DNA of 64,000 nt from Pseudalkalibacillus hwajinpoensis (GCF_015234585.1 NZ_JADFCM010000008.1:62001-126000), one strand, 5' to 3'; counted from the first letter of the stretch, positions 1 to 9,648 are shown. Made by a program: numbers and translations. The notes: generated from the letters alone by a model not told the origin.

Positions 1-1505
<1,505 letters not shown>

Positions 1506-2687
1506 ATGATGAGACTACGTTCATTTCGTTTCTTGTGGATTGGCCAGGGGTTTGCCAACACGGGAGATGTTCTATATATTGTGGCGCTAATAGCTGTTCT
1601 TTATCAATCAACAGGTTCAGCACTTTATCTTTCCCTGCTACCATTTACTATTACGATCGCTCGATTTGTAAGTGGAATGTGTGCACCGCTAGTCTTGAAC
1701 CGCTTTTCGTTAAAAGGATTACTAGTCGGATCACAAAGTATAAAGACAGTGTTGTTGGGGATGCTTGGCTTGTCTTTATGGCTTTTTGATCCTTCAATAC
1801 TGATTATTTTAGTTCTTGTTTTTATCATCGCGTTTCTTGATGGGTGGGCCGCACCTGCTCGAAATGCCATGCTCCCTCAACTCGTTACGGAGGATGAGCT
1901 TGCGAAAGCGAATAGTTTTGTAGCGGTTGTTGATCAGTCCATTCAATTTGGCGGTTGGGCACTCGGTGGTATTCTTGTAGCAGCAACGTCAGGCTCCTTC
2001 GTTATATGGGTTACCTTTGTGATGTACGTGATTTCCACACTGATGATGGGGTTAATTGTTGTGAAGGATTACAGAGAAAGGAAGACGAAAATTCATATGA
2101 TGAGCGGATGGAGGTTGATTTGGAAGCATCCTGTTCTGCGTATATTTCACATTATGATTTTTATTGAAGCGATAGCAAATGTCGTTTGGATTGCTGCTAT
2201 CCTTTATATTTTTGTCGAAGAAGTTCTTATGAAATCAGAAGCGTGGTGGGGATATCTTAATGCGTGCTTTTTCATCGGCTTGATAGCAGGTGGAATGGCC
2301 GTATCCAAATACACTAATTGGATTGAACGTTATATGAAAGAAACGCTTCTCGCCACGTGCTTCGCGATTAGTGTTTTAACGTTTGTTTTTGGTTTAATAA
2401 GTGTTCCTGTGATTGCACTTCTGTTAACTGTGCTCTCAGGAATGGTGGAACAAATAAAATCAATTGCGATGGTGACATTCATCCAAAAGAAATGCCCGAA
2501 AGATTCACTTCCTGAAGTTTTTAGCGCTCAAAGCGCTCTGATATCCATTACGTTCGGTCTTGGCTCTTTGCTATACGGTTTTCTTGCTGAGACGATTAGT
2601 GTTCCATTTGTTTTTGCTTTATCAGGAGTTTTACTATTAGCATCGGCTTTTTACTTATTGAAGAGCATGCACTACTTAACAGAATAA
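1506..2687 (+). CDS. MFS transporter, 12-TM drug-efflux type
   Basis: A 393-residue, very hydrophobic protein with about twelve membrane segments and the N-terminal pattern FRFLWIGQGFANTGD typical of the MFS_3/EntS-like exporter group. Probable function is proton-driven export of a small molecule; the substrate cannot be told. A basic loop (VLNRFSLKGLL) follows the first pair of helices, and a central RERKTK loop separates the two six-helix halves. Two ATG codons stand in tandem (1506 and 1509) behind an AAGGGG ribosome binding site. The stop is only nine bases from the left end of the insertion sequence, whose internal hairpin may now terminate this transcript. Confidence 0.8.
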   Translation: MMRLRSFRFLWIGQGFANTGDVLYIVALIAVLYQSTGSALYLSLLPFTITIARFVSGMCAPLVLNRFSLKGLLVGSQSIKTVLLGMLGLSLWLFDPSILIILVLVFIIAFLDGWAAPARNAMLPQLVTEDELAKANSFVAVVDQSIQFGGWALGGILVAATSGSFVIWVTFVMYVISTLMMGLIVVKDYRERKTKIHMMSGWRLIWKHPVLRIFHIMIFIEAIANVVWIAAILYIFVEEVLMKSEAWWGYLNACFFIGLIAGGMAVSKYTNWIERYMKETLLATCFAISVLTFVFGLISVPVIALLLTVLSGMVEQIKSIAMVTFIQKKCPKDSLPEVFSAQSALISITFGLGSLLYGFLAETISVPFVFALSGVLLLASAFYLLKSMHYLTE

Positions 2688-2696
2688 TAAAGTAGA

Positions 2697-2712
2697 GAGG
2701 CTGGGACATAAC
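2697..2712 (+). repeat. IS left terminal inverted repeat
   Basis: GAGGCTGGGACATAAC, matching the right end at 15 of 16 positions. Confidence 0.8.
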
Positions 2713-2727
2713 TAGCCTGAAATCGAT

Positions 2728-2770
2728 AAAAAGGTTCCGTTCATCGTTTTTGACGAACGGAACCTTTTTT
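2728..2770. terminator. Hairpin inside IS left end
   Basis: Fifteen-base arms 2728-2742 and 2755-2769 (AAAAAGGTTCCGTTC and its complement), with A and T runs on the two sides, so it can act in both directions. It ends the leftward transposase transcript and rightward read-through from the MFS gene. Confidence 0.8.
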
Positions 2771-2796
2771 GTTTGGTTATTCCTAAGATTATTGGA

Positions 2797-4371
2797 TCAC
2801 TCCGCATTCATGGCGGTATACTTTCTCAAGTTCACCGCCATGAGCGCAAAGCCCATTTCATTTTTGACCTTCTCTTTGCCCCTTACGGACATCCGAGTGA
2901 AACCCAAAATAGCCTTCAGAAATCCAAAAACTGGCTCTACATCGATTTTCCGTTGACCGTAGATTTCACCTGTTTTTTCATCCGAAAGCAGCTGTTGAAT
3001 CATATTCTTTTGTTCTTCCCATTTGGCGTTATAGAAGATCTTTCGATTCGTCCCGTCTTTTGCTTTTGTACAATGAGAACGGAACGGACAACCGGTACAG
3101 TTTTCACTTTCATATACTTTAAATTCTCGTGTGAAGCCACCTCTGTCAGTGCGATGAGAAACGTATCGGAATGGCAACTGTTTTCCATTCGGGCATGTGA
3201 ATGTATCTTCTTTTTCATTGTAGTCCCAATTGGATACGTGAAACGCATCCTTCCTATAGCTTTTCTTCTTCTCTTTTCGATAGGTATTATACGTGATGAG
3301 AGGCGTGCGCTTGCGATTTTCCAGCACATCTATGTAGTTTTCTTCGCTCCCATAACCGGCATCCGCAACGACATACGTAGGCAATTGAAAGAAATCCTTT
3401 TCTACACGATCAAGAAACGGAAGAAAAGTACGTGTATCCGTTGGGTTTGGAAAGATATCGTATGCGAGTGTATATTGACCCTCCGTCGCAATTTGAAGAT
3501 TGTAACCGGCTTTGAGTTGCCCGTTTTTCATATAATCCTCTTTCATACGCATGAACGTGGCATCGTGATCGGTTTTGGAATAACTGTTCCGTTCTTTGAA
3601 GATAGCCATATCGTTTTCGTATTTTGTTTTGCGCAATACGAAATCCTTCATTTGTTTAAGGAACTGCTTCGGTCCTTTTCGCTCTGAACGAAGCTGTTTT
3701 CGTTCGGTTACATCGGCACTGGTTTCAATCTTCTCATTGTATTCTCCGACTTTTTCTTCTAGCTTTTCTTCTATTTTAGAAAGTTCTTTAATGGAAAGTT
3801 GTTCTGGACTTTCCCGTTCGATTTCGGGGATCACTTCTTTTTTAATCAACTCATCGTACATCGCATTCGACTTTTCAATCAGACTCTCGCTGTACCTTTC
3901 AATAGCCTTGCGCCACACAAATGTAAACTTATTGGCATTCGCTTCAATCTTCGTACCATCAATAAAGATCGCTTCATCATCAATGAGGTCTTTTTGAACG
4001 AGCTGACAACGAAACTGTACGAAGCCCTGACGAAGAAGTTCTTTGACTTCTGGGTGAACACGGAACCGATTGATGGTGCGATAGCTGGGTTCATACCCTT
4101 GCGCTAACCACATCATCCGAACGCTATCTTTGAGGAGACCTTCAATCTTTCTTCCTGAAAAAGCCGATTGGGTGTACGCACATAAAATAACTTTCATCAT
4201 CATACGTGGGTGATAAGCAGGGCATCCCGTATCACGCAGGAACGCAGAAAAAGCTTCATCCGGAATCTGTTCGACCAACTCATGGACGGCATAGGCAATA
4301 TCATTTTCTTGTAATTTCATTTCTAAATCTAGGGGCAAAATCACTTGATTCATGTTATAATCTTTAAACAT
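2797..4371 (-). CDS. IS1182-family transposase
   Basis: A 524-residue DDE transposase, full length for the IS1182 family. Seen in order: an N-terminal helical region with YHPRMMMKVILCAYTQS, then GLLKDSVRMMWLAQGYEPSYRTINRFR, the first acidic motif in IFIDGTKIEANANKF, a charged coiled-coil insertion (about residues 180-235), the second acid in VVADAGYGSEENY, a Cys-containing segment (FTCPNGK, CTGCPFRSHC), and the C-terminal DVEPVFGFLKAILGFTRMSVRG with the last glutamate. There is no frameshift or internal stop, so the element may still be active. The ATG at 4371 has GGAGGTG ten bases upstream; that site lies inside an inverted repeat described separately. Confidence 0.93.
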   Translation of the reverse strand: MFKDYNMNQVILPLDLEMKLQENDIAYAVHELVEQIPDEAFSAFLRDTGCPAYHPRMMMKVILCAYTQSAFSGRKIEGLLKDSVRMMWLAQGYEPSYRTINRFRVHPEVKELLRQGFVQFRCQLVQKDLIDDEAIFIDGTKIEANANKFTFVWRKAIERYSESLIEKSNAMYDELIKKEVIPEIERESPEQLSIKELSKIEEKLEEKVGEYNEKIETSADVTERKQLRSERKGPKQFLKQMKDFVLRKTKYENDMAIFKERNSYSKTDHDATFMRMKEDYMKNGQLKAGYNLQIATEGQYTLAYDIFPNPTDTRTFLPFLDRVEKDFFQLPTYVVADAGYGSEENYIDVLENRKRTPLITYNTYRKEKKKSYRKDAFHVSNWDYNEKEDTFTCPNGKQLPFRYVSHRTDRGGFTREFKVYESENCTGCPFRSHCTKAKDGTNRKIFYNAKWEEQKNMIQQLLSDEKTGEIYGQRKIDVEPVFGFLKAILGFTRMSVRGKEKVKNEMGFALMAVNLRKYTAMNAE

Positions 4372-4430
4372 AAGGGCACCTCCGATGGTTATTGTGTGGT
4401 AACTATAATTTTATCAGAGGTTGCCCTTAT
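4370..4430 (-). promoter_or_regulatory. Inverted repeat masking the transposase RBS and start
   Basis: The arms are 4370-4386 and 4413-4430. The inner arm contains the GGAGGTG ribosome binding site and ATG of the transposase; the outer arm is its near-complement (ATAAGGGCaCCTCcGAT against ATAAGGGCaaCCTCtGAT). A plausible -10 (TATAGT, minus strand) lies between the arms. Only transcripts entering from outside the element would contain both arms and hide the start. Confidence 0.6.
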
Positions 4431-4460
4431 TTTATTGTTAAATTAAGATGAAAATATAAA

Positions 4461-4510
4461 AAGAGTGGCCCTGCGAACAAATTCTTTGTCCGCAGGGCCA
4501 CTCTTATTTT
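4461..4510. terminator. Hairpin inside IS right end
   Basis: Arms AAGAGTGGCCCTGCG (4461-4475) and its exact complement (4491-4505), with further pairing in the loop and T-rich flanks on both strands. It shields the element from leftward transcription of the neighbour. Confidence 0.8.
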
Positions 4511-4520
4511 AATTTACTGG

Positions 4521-4536
4521 GTTTTGTCCCAGCCTC
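4521..4536 (-). repeat. IS right terminal inverted repeat
   Basis: Complement of GAGGCTGGGACAAAAC; pairs with 2697-2712. Confidence 0.8.
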
Positions 4537-4548
4537 AGTTTAAGTTGG

Positions 4549-4737
4549 TTATCGATTTTTGTCCTTATTCCCCGTTACATCAATGGCAGGTGTATTGTTG
4601 CCAAGGTAACTTGTGGGTTGAGCTGGCTCTTCGCCATAGAAGTCTTCATTGATCTTTTCATCAACAGTGACAGGTGCTTGTCCTTTGTAGAATGAATCGT
4701 TTATCTTTTTGTTTGTTTGTGTTGTCTCACGCTTCAT
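4549..4737 (-). CDS. Small hydrophilic hypothetical protein
   Basis: 62 residues, no Cys, no membrane segment, rich in Asn/Lys/Thr. I do not recognise the family. The sequence has an imperfect internal repeat: KKINDSFYKGQAP is followed by EKINEDFYGEEPAQ. The ATG at 4737 follows a textbook AGGAGGTAAAA site, which is the main evidence that it is real. Its downstream end lies 12 bp from the insertion sequence, so its original terminator may have been displaced. Confidence 0.6.
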   Translation of the reverse strand: MKRETTQTNKKINDSFYKGQAPVTVDEKINEDFYGEEPAQPTSYLGNNTPAIDVTGNKDKNR

Positions 4738-4808
4738 TTTTTACCTCCTGATTTCGTTAGGATCTTTCTAGCATGTGTAGTGAACGGAGGATTATGATTC
4801 ATCACGAT

Positions 4809-4848
4809 GTAAAGTAAGCTTTACGTAAAGTTCACTTTACTTTATAAT
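4809..4848 (+). promoter_or_regulatory. Twin palindromic operator overlapping a promoter
   Basis: Two 16-bp palindromes abut exactly: GTAAAGTAAGCTTTAC (4809-4824) and GTAAAGTTCACTTTAC (4825-4840). Both have the form GTAAAG-N4-CTTTAC. They cover the -35 (TTTACG, 4820-4825) and end two bases before a consensus -10 TATAAT (4843-4848; spacer 17). Two XRE dimers binding side by side would block RNA polymerase, so autorepression by the next gene is likely. Confidence 0.7.
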
Positions 4849-4877
4849 GGAAGATGAGAAGTAAGGAGGCTTTTTAG

Positions 4878-5081
4878 TTGAAAAATGTACTCCGTGAGAA
4901 AAGAACAGAAAAGGGATATTCCCAGGATCGCCTAGCAGAAATACTTGGCGTATCAAGGCAAACGATTATTTCAATTGAGAAAGGTAAGTACAATCCATCT
5001 CTACCGCTCGCACTTGAAATGGCGAGATTGTTTGGAACGATTGTGGAGGAGATTTTTTATTTGGATTCTGAGGGGGATTAG
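4878..5081 (+). CDS. XRE-family transcriptional regulator (short)
   Basis: 67 residues, almost only a Cro/CI-type helix-turn-helix: LREKRTEKGYSQDRLAEILGVSRQTIISIEKGKYNPSL, with the recognition helix near residues 28-36. Proteins of this size (YgzD/YozG-like) usually regulate a neighbouring membrane protein gene, which is the case here (next start 3 bp downstream). The start is TTG at 4878, eight bases after AAGGAGGC; no ATG is available before the HTH. The abutting palindromes just upstream are the natural candidate binding sites. Confidence 0.85.
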   Translation: MKNVLREKRTEKGYSQDRLAEILGVSRQTIISIEKGKYNPSLPLALEMARLFGTIVEEIFYLDSEGD

Positions 5082-5083
5082 AA

Positions 5084-5458
5084 GTGGCAATGAATAAAAC
5101 GTATATCGGATTCGGCGTTTTTTTTGCGTTGAATGCTTTATTACTGATTAGTGTTGGCCTTAGCACAGGAAATGAGCCTATTCCTGTCAGTTATATGATG
5201 GTTGGTATGTCTATTATGACCTTTTGCTTAAGCTATCTTCAGCCGCAGTTTAAGGCACGGGACGAGCGAAGTCGAATGATTCGAGAGAAGGGGATGTTTT
5301 ATTCGTACTTTGCTGTACTAGGTTATATCATGGTGTTTCTTTTTCTTCTACAATTCAACATAGTGAACATTAGCTCAGTAACAGTGCTGAGTGCATTAGC
5401 CGCCATGTTGATTAGCACAGTCTTTGTTTCCATGGTGATCATCGCTAAAAGACATTAA
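5084..5458 (+). CDS. Small integral membrane protein paired with XRE regulator
   Basis: 124 residues with four likely membrane helices in two pairs (about 8-26 and 33-51; 72-92 and 98-118) joined by a charged loop LQPQFKARDERSRMIREK. I do not recognise a named family; such proteins are commonly annotated as DUF-type membrane partners of short XRE regulators. The start taken is GTG at 5084, correctly spaced from AGGGGG at 5071-5076; the ATG at 5090 is an alternative. It is co-transcribed with the regulator. Confidence 0.75.
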   Translation: MAMNKTYIGFGVFFALNALLLISVGLSTGNEPIPVSYMMVGMSIMTFCLSYLQPQFKARDERSRMIREKGMFYSYFAVLGYIMVFLFLLQFNIVNISSVTVLSALAAMLISTVFVSMVIIAKRH

Positions 5459-5534
5459 TTTTTATCACGATGATTAAAGATGGCAAGAATCGGGAAACCC
5501 CTTTTGTGAGATCATAAAAAGGAGTTGGATTGAC

Positions 5535-5885
5535 ATGAGTAAATCATTACAAGCTTATTTTACAACAGAGAACGATGCAGAGAGTGCAAAAGCTGATTTG
5601 CAGGCTTATTCGGTAAGTCAATTGTCAGTTGAACATATTCCAGAAGATCAAAAACTTAGTATCGATACACCAGTTCAGGGACAGGGAACAGCTACCCCGG
5701 CTGGAGCAAATAACGATTTGTTTTTCTCTAATGAAACGCCAACAGGCAAGCAAGAAGAAAATGCTGATCCATCTGAGCAGGCGGACAGAGAGTTTCGCTA
5801 CGTGTTAGCTTTTAATACAGAAGAGCAAGACGACACGGATCTGCGTGAAGTTGTATCGAAGCATAATGGCGCAATGGAAAAATAG
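5535..5885 (+). CDS. Acidic hypothetical protein, stress-protein-like N-terminus
   Basis: 116 residues, strongly acidic, no signal peptide or membrane span. The N-terminus (SKSLQAYFTTENDAESAKADLQ) and the pattern LSVEHIPED recall small Bacillus general-stress proteins with a short alpha/beta fold, and the C-terminus (FRYVLAFNTEEQDDTDLREVVSKHNG) resembles the second half of such a fold. The middle (residues 50-85) is low-complexity and probably disordered. The ATG follows AAAAAGGAG; a strong terminator follows. The function is unknown and the stress-protein link is only a resemblance. Confidence 0.7.
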   Translation: MSKSLQAYFTTENDAESAKADLQAYSVSQLSVEHIPEDQKLSIDTPVQGQGTATPAGANNDLFFSNETPTGKQEENADPSEQADREFRYVLAFNTEEQDDTDLREVVSKHNGAMEK

Positions 5886-5894
5886 ATAAATTGG

Positions 5895-5926
5895 AAAAAG
5901 CTGCGCAATGATGCGCAGCTTTTTTT
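5895..5926 (+). terminator. Rho-independent terminator
   Basis: AAAAAGCTGCGCA and its complement with a four-base loop, then a T run. Confidence 0.85.
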
Positions 5927-6158
5927 ATGGGTGAAGTGGGGGTACCGCACCTGCCACCCGCTTGATTACCGGGTTATTCAACCACAGTATGAAATCTGAA
6001 AATGGTGGATAGGATGAAATAGAAGTGGAGGAAGAGAAAGACAGAACGCTTAATGTTCGCTATACTGTGATAGGAAGCGCATCGGAAGTGGCAAAATACA
6101 TAAAGGTTTGCTTCAATAGGAGTGACACAAAACGTTACGAATTTATAGTCAGATTCCT

Positions 6159-6212
6159 TTGATTCAGGGGAGAAAAAAAGGTATACTGATACCTAGATAA
6201 TAATGATTATAA
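6159..6212 (+). promoter_or_regulatory. hemH promoter with PerR/Fur-like box
   Basis: The -35 TTGATT (6159-6164) and -10 TATACT (6182-6187) are 17 bp apart. Just downstream of the expected start of transcription lies TAATAATGATTATAA (6198-6212), which matches the B. subtilis Per box (TTATAATNATTATAA) at all but one position; Fur sites look similar. This predicts iron or peroxide control of heme synthesis. The rest of 5927-6158 shows nothing clear. Confidence 0.65.
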
Positions 6213-6259
6213 AAAGATAGTTTATTTAATTAATCACTGTATGAGAGGGGAACACATTC

Positions 6260-7195
6260 ATGGCTAAAAAGACAATGGGATTACTTGTAATGGCGTATGG
6301 AACGCCTTATAAAGAAGAGGATATTGAACGTTATTACACACATATTAGAAGAGGCCGCAAGCCATCTGACGAGCAGTTAAAAGATCTTCAGGACCGTTAC
6401 AAAGCAATCGGTGGAATCTCACCACTTGCCAAAATTACGGAAGATCAGGCGAAAGGGCTTGAAGCTCACCTTAATGAAATTCAAGATGAAATTGAGTTTA
6501 AGCTTTATATCGGATTAAAGCATATCGAACCTTTTGTAGAAGATGCGGTACAGCAAATGCACAATGATGGTATTGAAGAAGCCGTTAGTATTGTGTTGGC
6601 GCCTCACTTCTCTACATTTAGTATCAAATCTTATAATGGACGAGCAAAAGAAGAAGCTGGAAAACTAGGTGGCCCAGTTATTCATTCTGTTGAGAGCTGG
6701 TATGACGAGCCTAAATTTATCTCTTATTGGGCGAAACGTATTAAAGAGATATTTGAGGGAATGGCAGATCAAGAACGCGAGAAATCTGTCCTAATCGTTT
6801 CCGCGCACAGTTTACCTGAAAAAATCATTGCAAATGGAGACCCTTATCCAGACCAATTGAAAGAAACGGCAGATCTTATCGTAGCAGAGTCAGGTGTGAA
6901 GAACGTGGCGATTGGTTGGCAAAGTGAAGGAAACACTCCAGATCCATGGATTGGACCAGACGTACAGGATTTAACAAGAGATCTTTATGAAAAACAAGGT
7001 TTTACATCGTTTGTTTATGCTCCAGTTGGATTCGTAGCTGATCACTTGGAAGTATTATTTGATAACGACTATGAATGTAAAGTTGTAACAGATGAAATCG
7101 GTGCAAATTATTATCGACCAGAGATGCCAAACGCACAGGAAGAATTCATCGATATTCTTTCAACTGTCGTGTTAAAAGAATTAAATAAACAATAA
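6260..7195 (+). CDS. hemH: Coproporphyrin III ferrochelatase
   Basis: 311 residues, the normal length for the soluble Firmicute enzyme. It inserts ferrous iron into coproporphyrin III in the coproporphyrin-dependent heme pathway (also called CpfC). Conserved features: [10 protein letters not shown] at the N-terminus, [15 protein letters not shown], the active-site His183 in VSAHSLPE and Glu264 in [13 protein letters not shown]; both numbers coincide with the B. subtilis enzyme. The gene stands alone, not in a hemEHY operon, with its own promoter and a strong terminator. The ATG at 6260 follows GAGAGGGG. Confidence 0.95.
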   Translation: MAKKTMGLLVMAYGTPYKEEDIERYYTHIRRGRKPSDEQLKDLQDRYKAIGGISPLAKITEDQAKGLEAHLNEIQDEIEFKLYIGLKHIEPFVEDAVQQMHNDGIEEAVSIVLAPHFSTFSIKSYNGRAKEEAGKLGGPVIHSVESWYDEPKFISYWAKRIKEIFEGMADQEREKSVLIVSAHSLPEKIIANGDPYPDQLKETADLIVAESGVKNVAIGWQSEGNTPDPWIGPDVQDLTRDLYEKQGFTSFVYAPVGFVADHLEVLFDNDYECKVVTDEIGANYYRPEMPNAQEEFIDILSTVVLKELNKQ

Positions 7196-7197
7196 TG

Positions 7198-7234
7198 AAA
7201 AAGGCGCAGTCTTGCAAGGCTGCGTTCTTTTTTG
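7198..7234 (+). terminator. hemH terminator
   Basis: GGCGCAG/CTGCGTT hairpin followed by a T run. Confidence 0.75.
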
Positions 7235-7267
7235 TGAGAAATTCCTAACTGCTCTTGAAGAAACAAA

Positions 7268-7296
7268 TTGACAATTAGTATAAAAGAAGATAAAGT
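7268..7296 (+). promoter_or_regulatory. Promoter of the tyrS leader
   Basis: The -35 TTGACA (7268-7273) is perfect and lies 17 bp before TAAAGT (7291-7296). Transcription would begin near 7303 and include the whole T-box. Confidence 0.7.
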
Positions 7297-7302
7297 AATG
7301 AG

Positions 7303-7570
7303 AAATTCATGCATCGTAAATAACAATAGGCTAGGAAGAGGAAGCAGTAGCGTGTTATGACGAGTAGTGTCAGAGAACCAGTGGTTGGTGTGAACTGGTA
7401 CAGTCTAACCGTGAATTACCCCTCAGAGCCTTCTTGATGAACAGAGTGATCTAACTAGTCAGGAACGGGAAAACCGTTATCGTATTCGAGCCGGAAGAAG
7501 TTATTTCTTCAATCAGGGTGGTATCGCGTGTAAGCCACGTCCCTACTATATAGAGGGGACGTGGCTTTTA
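7303..7570 (+). ncRNA. Tyr T-box riboswitch
   Basis: Transcribed leader that senses uncharged tRNA-Tyr. The T-box sequence CAGGGTGGTATCGCG lies at about 7514-7528, followed by the terminator hairpin AGCCACGTCCC/GGGGACGTGGCT (7533-7566) and a T run. The proposed specifier codon is TAC (7399-7401) in GAACTGGTACAG, inside Stem I, and agrees with the downstream tyrosyl-tRNA synthetase. Uncharged tRNA is expected to stabilise the antiterminator and allow read-through. Confidence 0.92.
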
Positions 7571-7603
7571 ATATGAAATTTAATAATTAGGAGGTCGACA
7601 GGA

Positions 7604-8851
7604 ATGAACTCAGTCATGGATCAATTAACAGAAGAACAAAGAAAGGAAATGGAAAGACAATATGAGGTTTATACACATGGAACGAGTCAAGTCATTCCTG
7701 GAGATGAACTTAAGCATAAAATAGCCACTTCGATATTTAAGAATAAGCCACTTAAAGTGAAATTGGGTCTTGATCCTTCTGCGCCCGATGTCCATATTGG
7801 TCACACCGTTGTGTTAAATAAGTTAAGGCAGTTTCAAGAAAATGGCCATATCATCCAACTCATTATTGGAGACTTTACAGGTAAAATTGGTGATCCCACT
7901 GGAAAATCAACAGCAAGAGTGCAGCTAACGGATGAAGAGGTGAAACGAAATGCTGGAACTTATCTTGAGCAGTTTGGTAAGGTTCTTGATCAAAGCAAAG
8001 TGGAGCTCCACTACAATGCGGCGTGGCTATCTGAACTAAAGTTTGAAGACGTTATTGAACTCGCTGGGAAAATAACGGTTGCTCGTTTACTTGAGCGCGA
8101 TGATTTTGAAAATCGAATGAAGGCGAATAAGCCTGTCTCGCTTCATGAGTTCTTCTACCCTTTAATGCAGGGCTATGATTCTGTTCATCTTGAAAGTGAT
8201 ATTGAGCTCGGTGGAAATGATCAGTATTTCAACGTTTTAATGGGACGTCACCTTCAAGAGCAGTTTGGAAAAGAGAAGCAAGTTGTCTTAATGATGCCTC
8301 TTCTAGAAGGATTAGACGGGGTTGAAAAAATGTCTAAATCCAAAGGGAATTACATTGGAATTACAGAGAAGCCCTCAGAGATGTATGGAAAAGCGATGTC
8401 GATTCCTGATGAGCTGGTCGTCAAATATACCGAATTAATCACGGATCTATCTCTAGAGGAAAAGCTTACGGTTCGAAAAGAAATTGAACAAGAAGAAATC
8501 CATCCAAGAACAGCTAAAATGAATCTAGCTAAGACAATCGTTCGCATGTTTCATGGAGAAAATGCTTCTGAAAAAGCAGAAGTGGAGTTTCAACAAATCT
8601 TTCAGCAAAAGCAGCTTCCAACCGATATTGAGGAAGTCATATGGGATGGAGATCGGATGGTAACTGTGCCAACATTGATCGCTAAACTAGGCATGCTACC
8701 TTCAACAAGTGAAGCTAGACGAATGGTGAAGAATGGCGGTATTAAGCTAAATGAGGTAAAAGTAACAGAAGTGAATGAGGAAATTGAAGTGAAAAATGGA
8801 TTGGTCATTCAAGTGGGCAAAAGAAAATTCAAGAAAATAAAACTAGCATAG
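7604..8851 (+). CDS. tyrS: Tyrosine--tRNA ligase
   Basis: 415 residues. A class I synthetase with the signature HIGH at 64-67 ([12 protein letters not shown]) and KMSKS at 242-246, then a C-terminal S4 RNA-binding domain (about 345-412: [19 protein letters not shown]). The GGNDQYFN and YPLMQGYD motifs fit TyrRS; the overall pattern ([14 protein letters not shown]) is closer to the TyrZ-type second enzyme of bacilli than to the classical TyrS. The ATG at 7604 follows AGGAGGTCGACAGGA. Control is by the T-box upstream. Confidence 0.95.
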   Translation: MNSVMDQLTEEQRKEMERQYEVYTHGTSQVIPGDELKHKIATSIFKNKPLKVKLGLDPSAPDVHIGHTVVLNKLRQFQENGHIIQLIIGDFTGKIGDPTGKSTARVQLTDEEVKRNAGTYLEQFGKVLDQSKVELHYNAAWLSELKFEDVIELAGKITVARLLERDDFENRMKANKPVSLHEFFYPLMQGYDSVHLESDIELGGNDQYFNVLMGRHLQEQFGKEKQVVLMMPLLEGLDGVEKMSKSKGNYIGITEKPSEMYGKAMSIPDELVVKYTELITDLSLEEKLTVRKEIEQEEIHPRTAKMNLAKTIVRMFHGENASEKAEVEFQQIFQQKQLPTDIEEVIWDGDRMVTVPTLIAKLGMLPSTSEARRMVKNGGIKLNEVKVTEVNEEIEVKNGLVIQVGKRKFKKIKLA

Positions 8852-8853
8852 TA

Positions 8854-8890
8854 AAAATCCTCCCCCTCGAATAGAGGGAGAGGATTTTAT
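8854..8890. terminator. Bidirectional terminator between tyrS and lipoprotein gene
   Basis: Arms AAAATCCTCCCCCTC and GAGGGAGAGGATTTT with a short loop; A and T runs on both sides serve both convergent genes. Confidence 0.8.
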
Positions 8891-9648
8891 TATTCTGTAA
8901 TGGTGACACTTTCTTCGGTATGTTCATGAAGACCTTCATCGTTCTCTACATGGATGGTAACGGTGTAGTCACCAGCTTCATTAAAAGAAGTCGCTCCTTC
9001 GTATTCGCCATCCTTCATTTCTTCAGCGTCAACCCACTCAGCTTTTTCTTCATCTACTTTCGAAATTTCAAAGCGAACGTCAGCGCCAGTTAAAGCTTCT
9101 TCGTCTTTTTGAAGGTGTGCCATGAACGAAACATCTTCATTCGCTTTTATCTCTTCGGGCTTCATAAGATGGATGGATACGTCGCTTTCGTGTTCGTGCG
9201 CGTGTTCATCAGTTTCAGAAGCAGCTTCTTCTTCAGAACCGACCATAATTTCATTTTTCGGCATCGTATGTAAGTCGCGAGCTGTCACGTGAGATTGAAC
9301 GAAGTATTTACCAGCATCGTCGAGTTCCTTTTCAGCAGTATAAACGCCTTCGCCATCATGAGAAGCTTCGATCATTTCGCTATCTTCTTTGGAGCCTTCT
9401 TTCCATACTTCAAACATAACTTCGTCAGCATCGTCTACCTTTTCTTCTCCCTGTGTAACCGTTGCAGAAAAAGTAACCTTTTCACCTTTTTCTACTTTTT
9501 CAGGAGTATCTAGTGCAACATCAAGTGTTTCGACCTGAGTTTCCTCTGCCGTCGAGGCGTTGTTAGACTCAGTTGCATTATCCTGTCCGCACGCTGCTAG
9601 CACCATAGAAATGCTAAGGATAGATACCCATGATCCGATTTTTTTCAT
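8890..9648 (-). CDS. Lipoprotein with two YtkA-like domains
   Basis: 252 residues, very acidic. A lipoprotein signal peptide ends in the lipobox LAAC (Cys20), so it is anchored outside the membrane. Two Ig-like YtkA/FixH-type domains follow (about 40-140 and 155-250), each ending in a GxY...AGxY(T/F)V pattern. They are joined by a linker with DEHAHEHE, a possible metal-binding His cluster. Related YtkA-like proteins occur near copper handling or cytochrome oxidase assembly genes, but no such neighbour is present here, so the role is open. The ATG is preceded by AAGGGAAGG. Confidence 0.82.
   Translation of the reverse strand: MKKIGSWVSILSISMVLAACGQDNATESNNASTAEETQVETLDVALDTPEKVEKGEKVTFSATVTQGEEKVDDADEVMFEVWKEGSKEDSEMIEASHDGEGVYTAEKELDDAGKYFVQSHVTARDLHTMPKNEIMVGSEEEAASETDEHAHEHESDVSIHLMKPEEIKANEDVSFMAHLQKDEEALTGADVRFEISKVDEEKAEWVDAEEMKDGEYEGATSFNEAGDYTVTIHVENDEGLHEHTEESVTITE

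Larger units (their letters stand above)
2697..4536 (-). mobile_element. IS1182-family insertion sequence, apparently intact
   Basis: About 1.84 kb bounded by near-perfect 16-bp inverted ends that read inward as GAGGCTGGGACAtAAC (2697-2712) and, on the other strand, GAGGCTGGGACAaAAC (4521-4536). It carries one full-length transposase gene on the minus strand and a strong hairpin just inside each end. I could not identify a target-site duplication: the flanks ...AAAGTAGA and AGTTTAAG... do not match convincingly. Confidence 0.85.

Noticed and set aside
2773..3687. 304-codon open frame on the plus strand
   Set aside because: It is the antisense of the IS1182 transposase gene, has no family resemblance, and its composition follows from the transposase codons.
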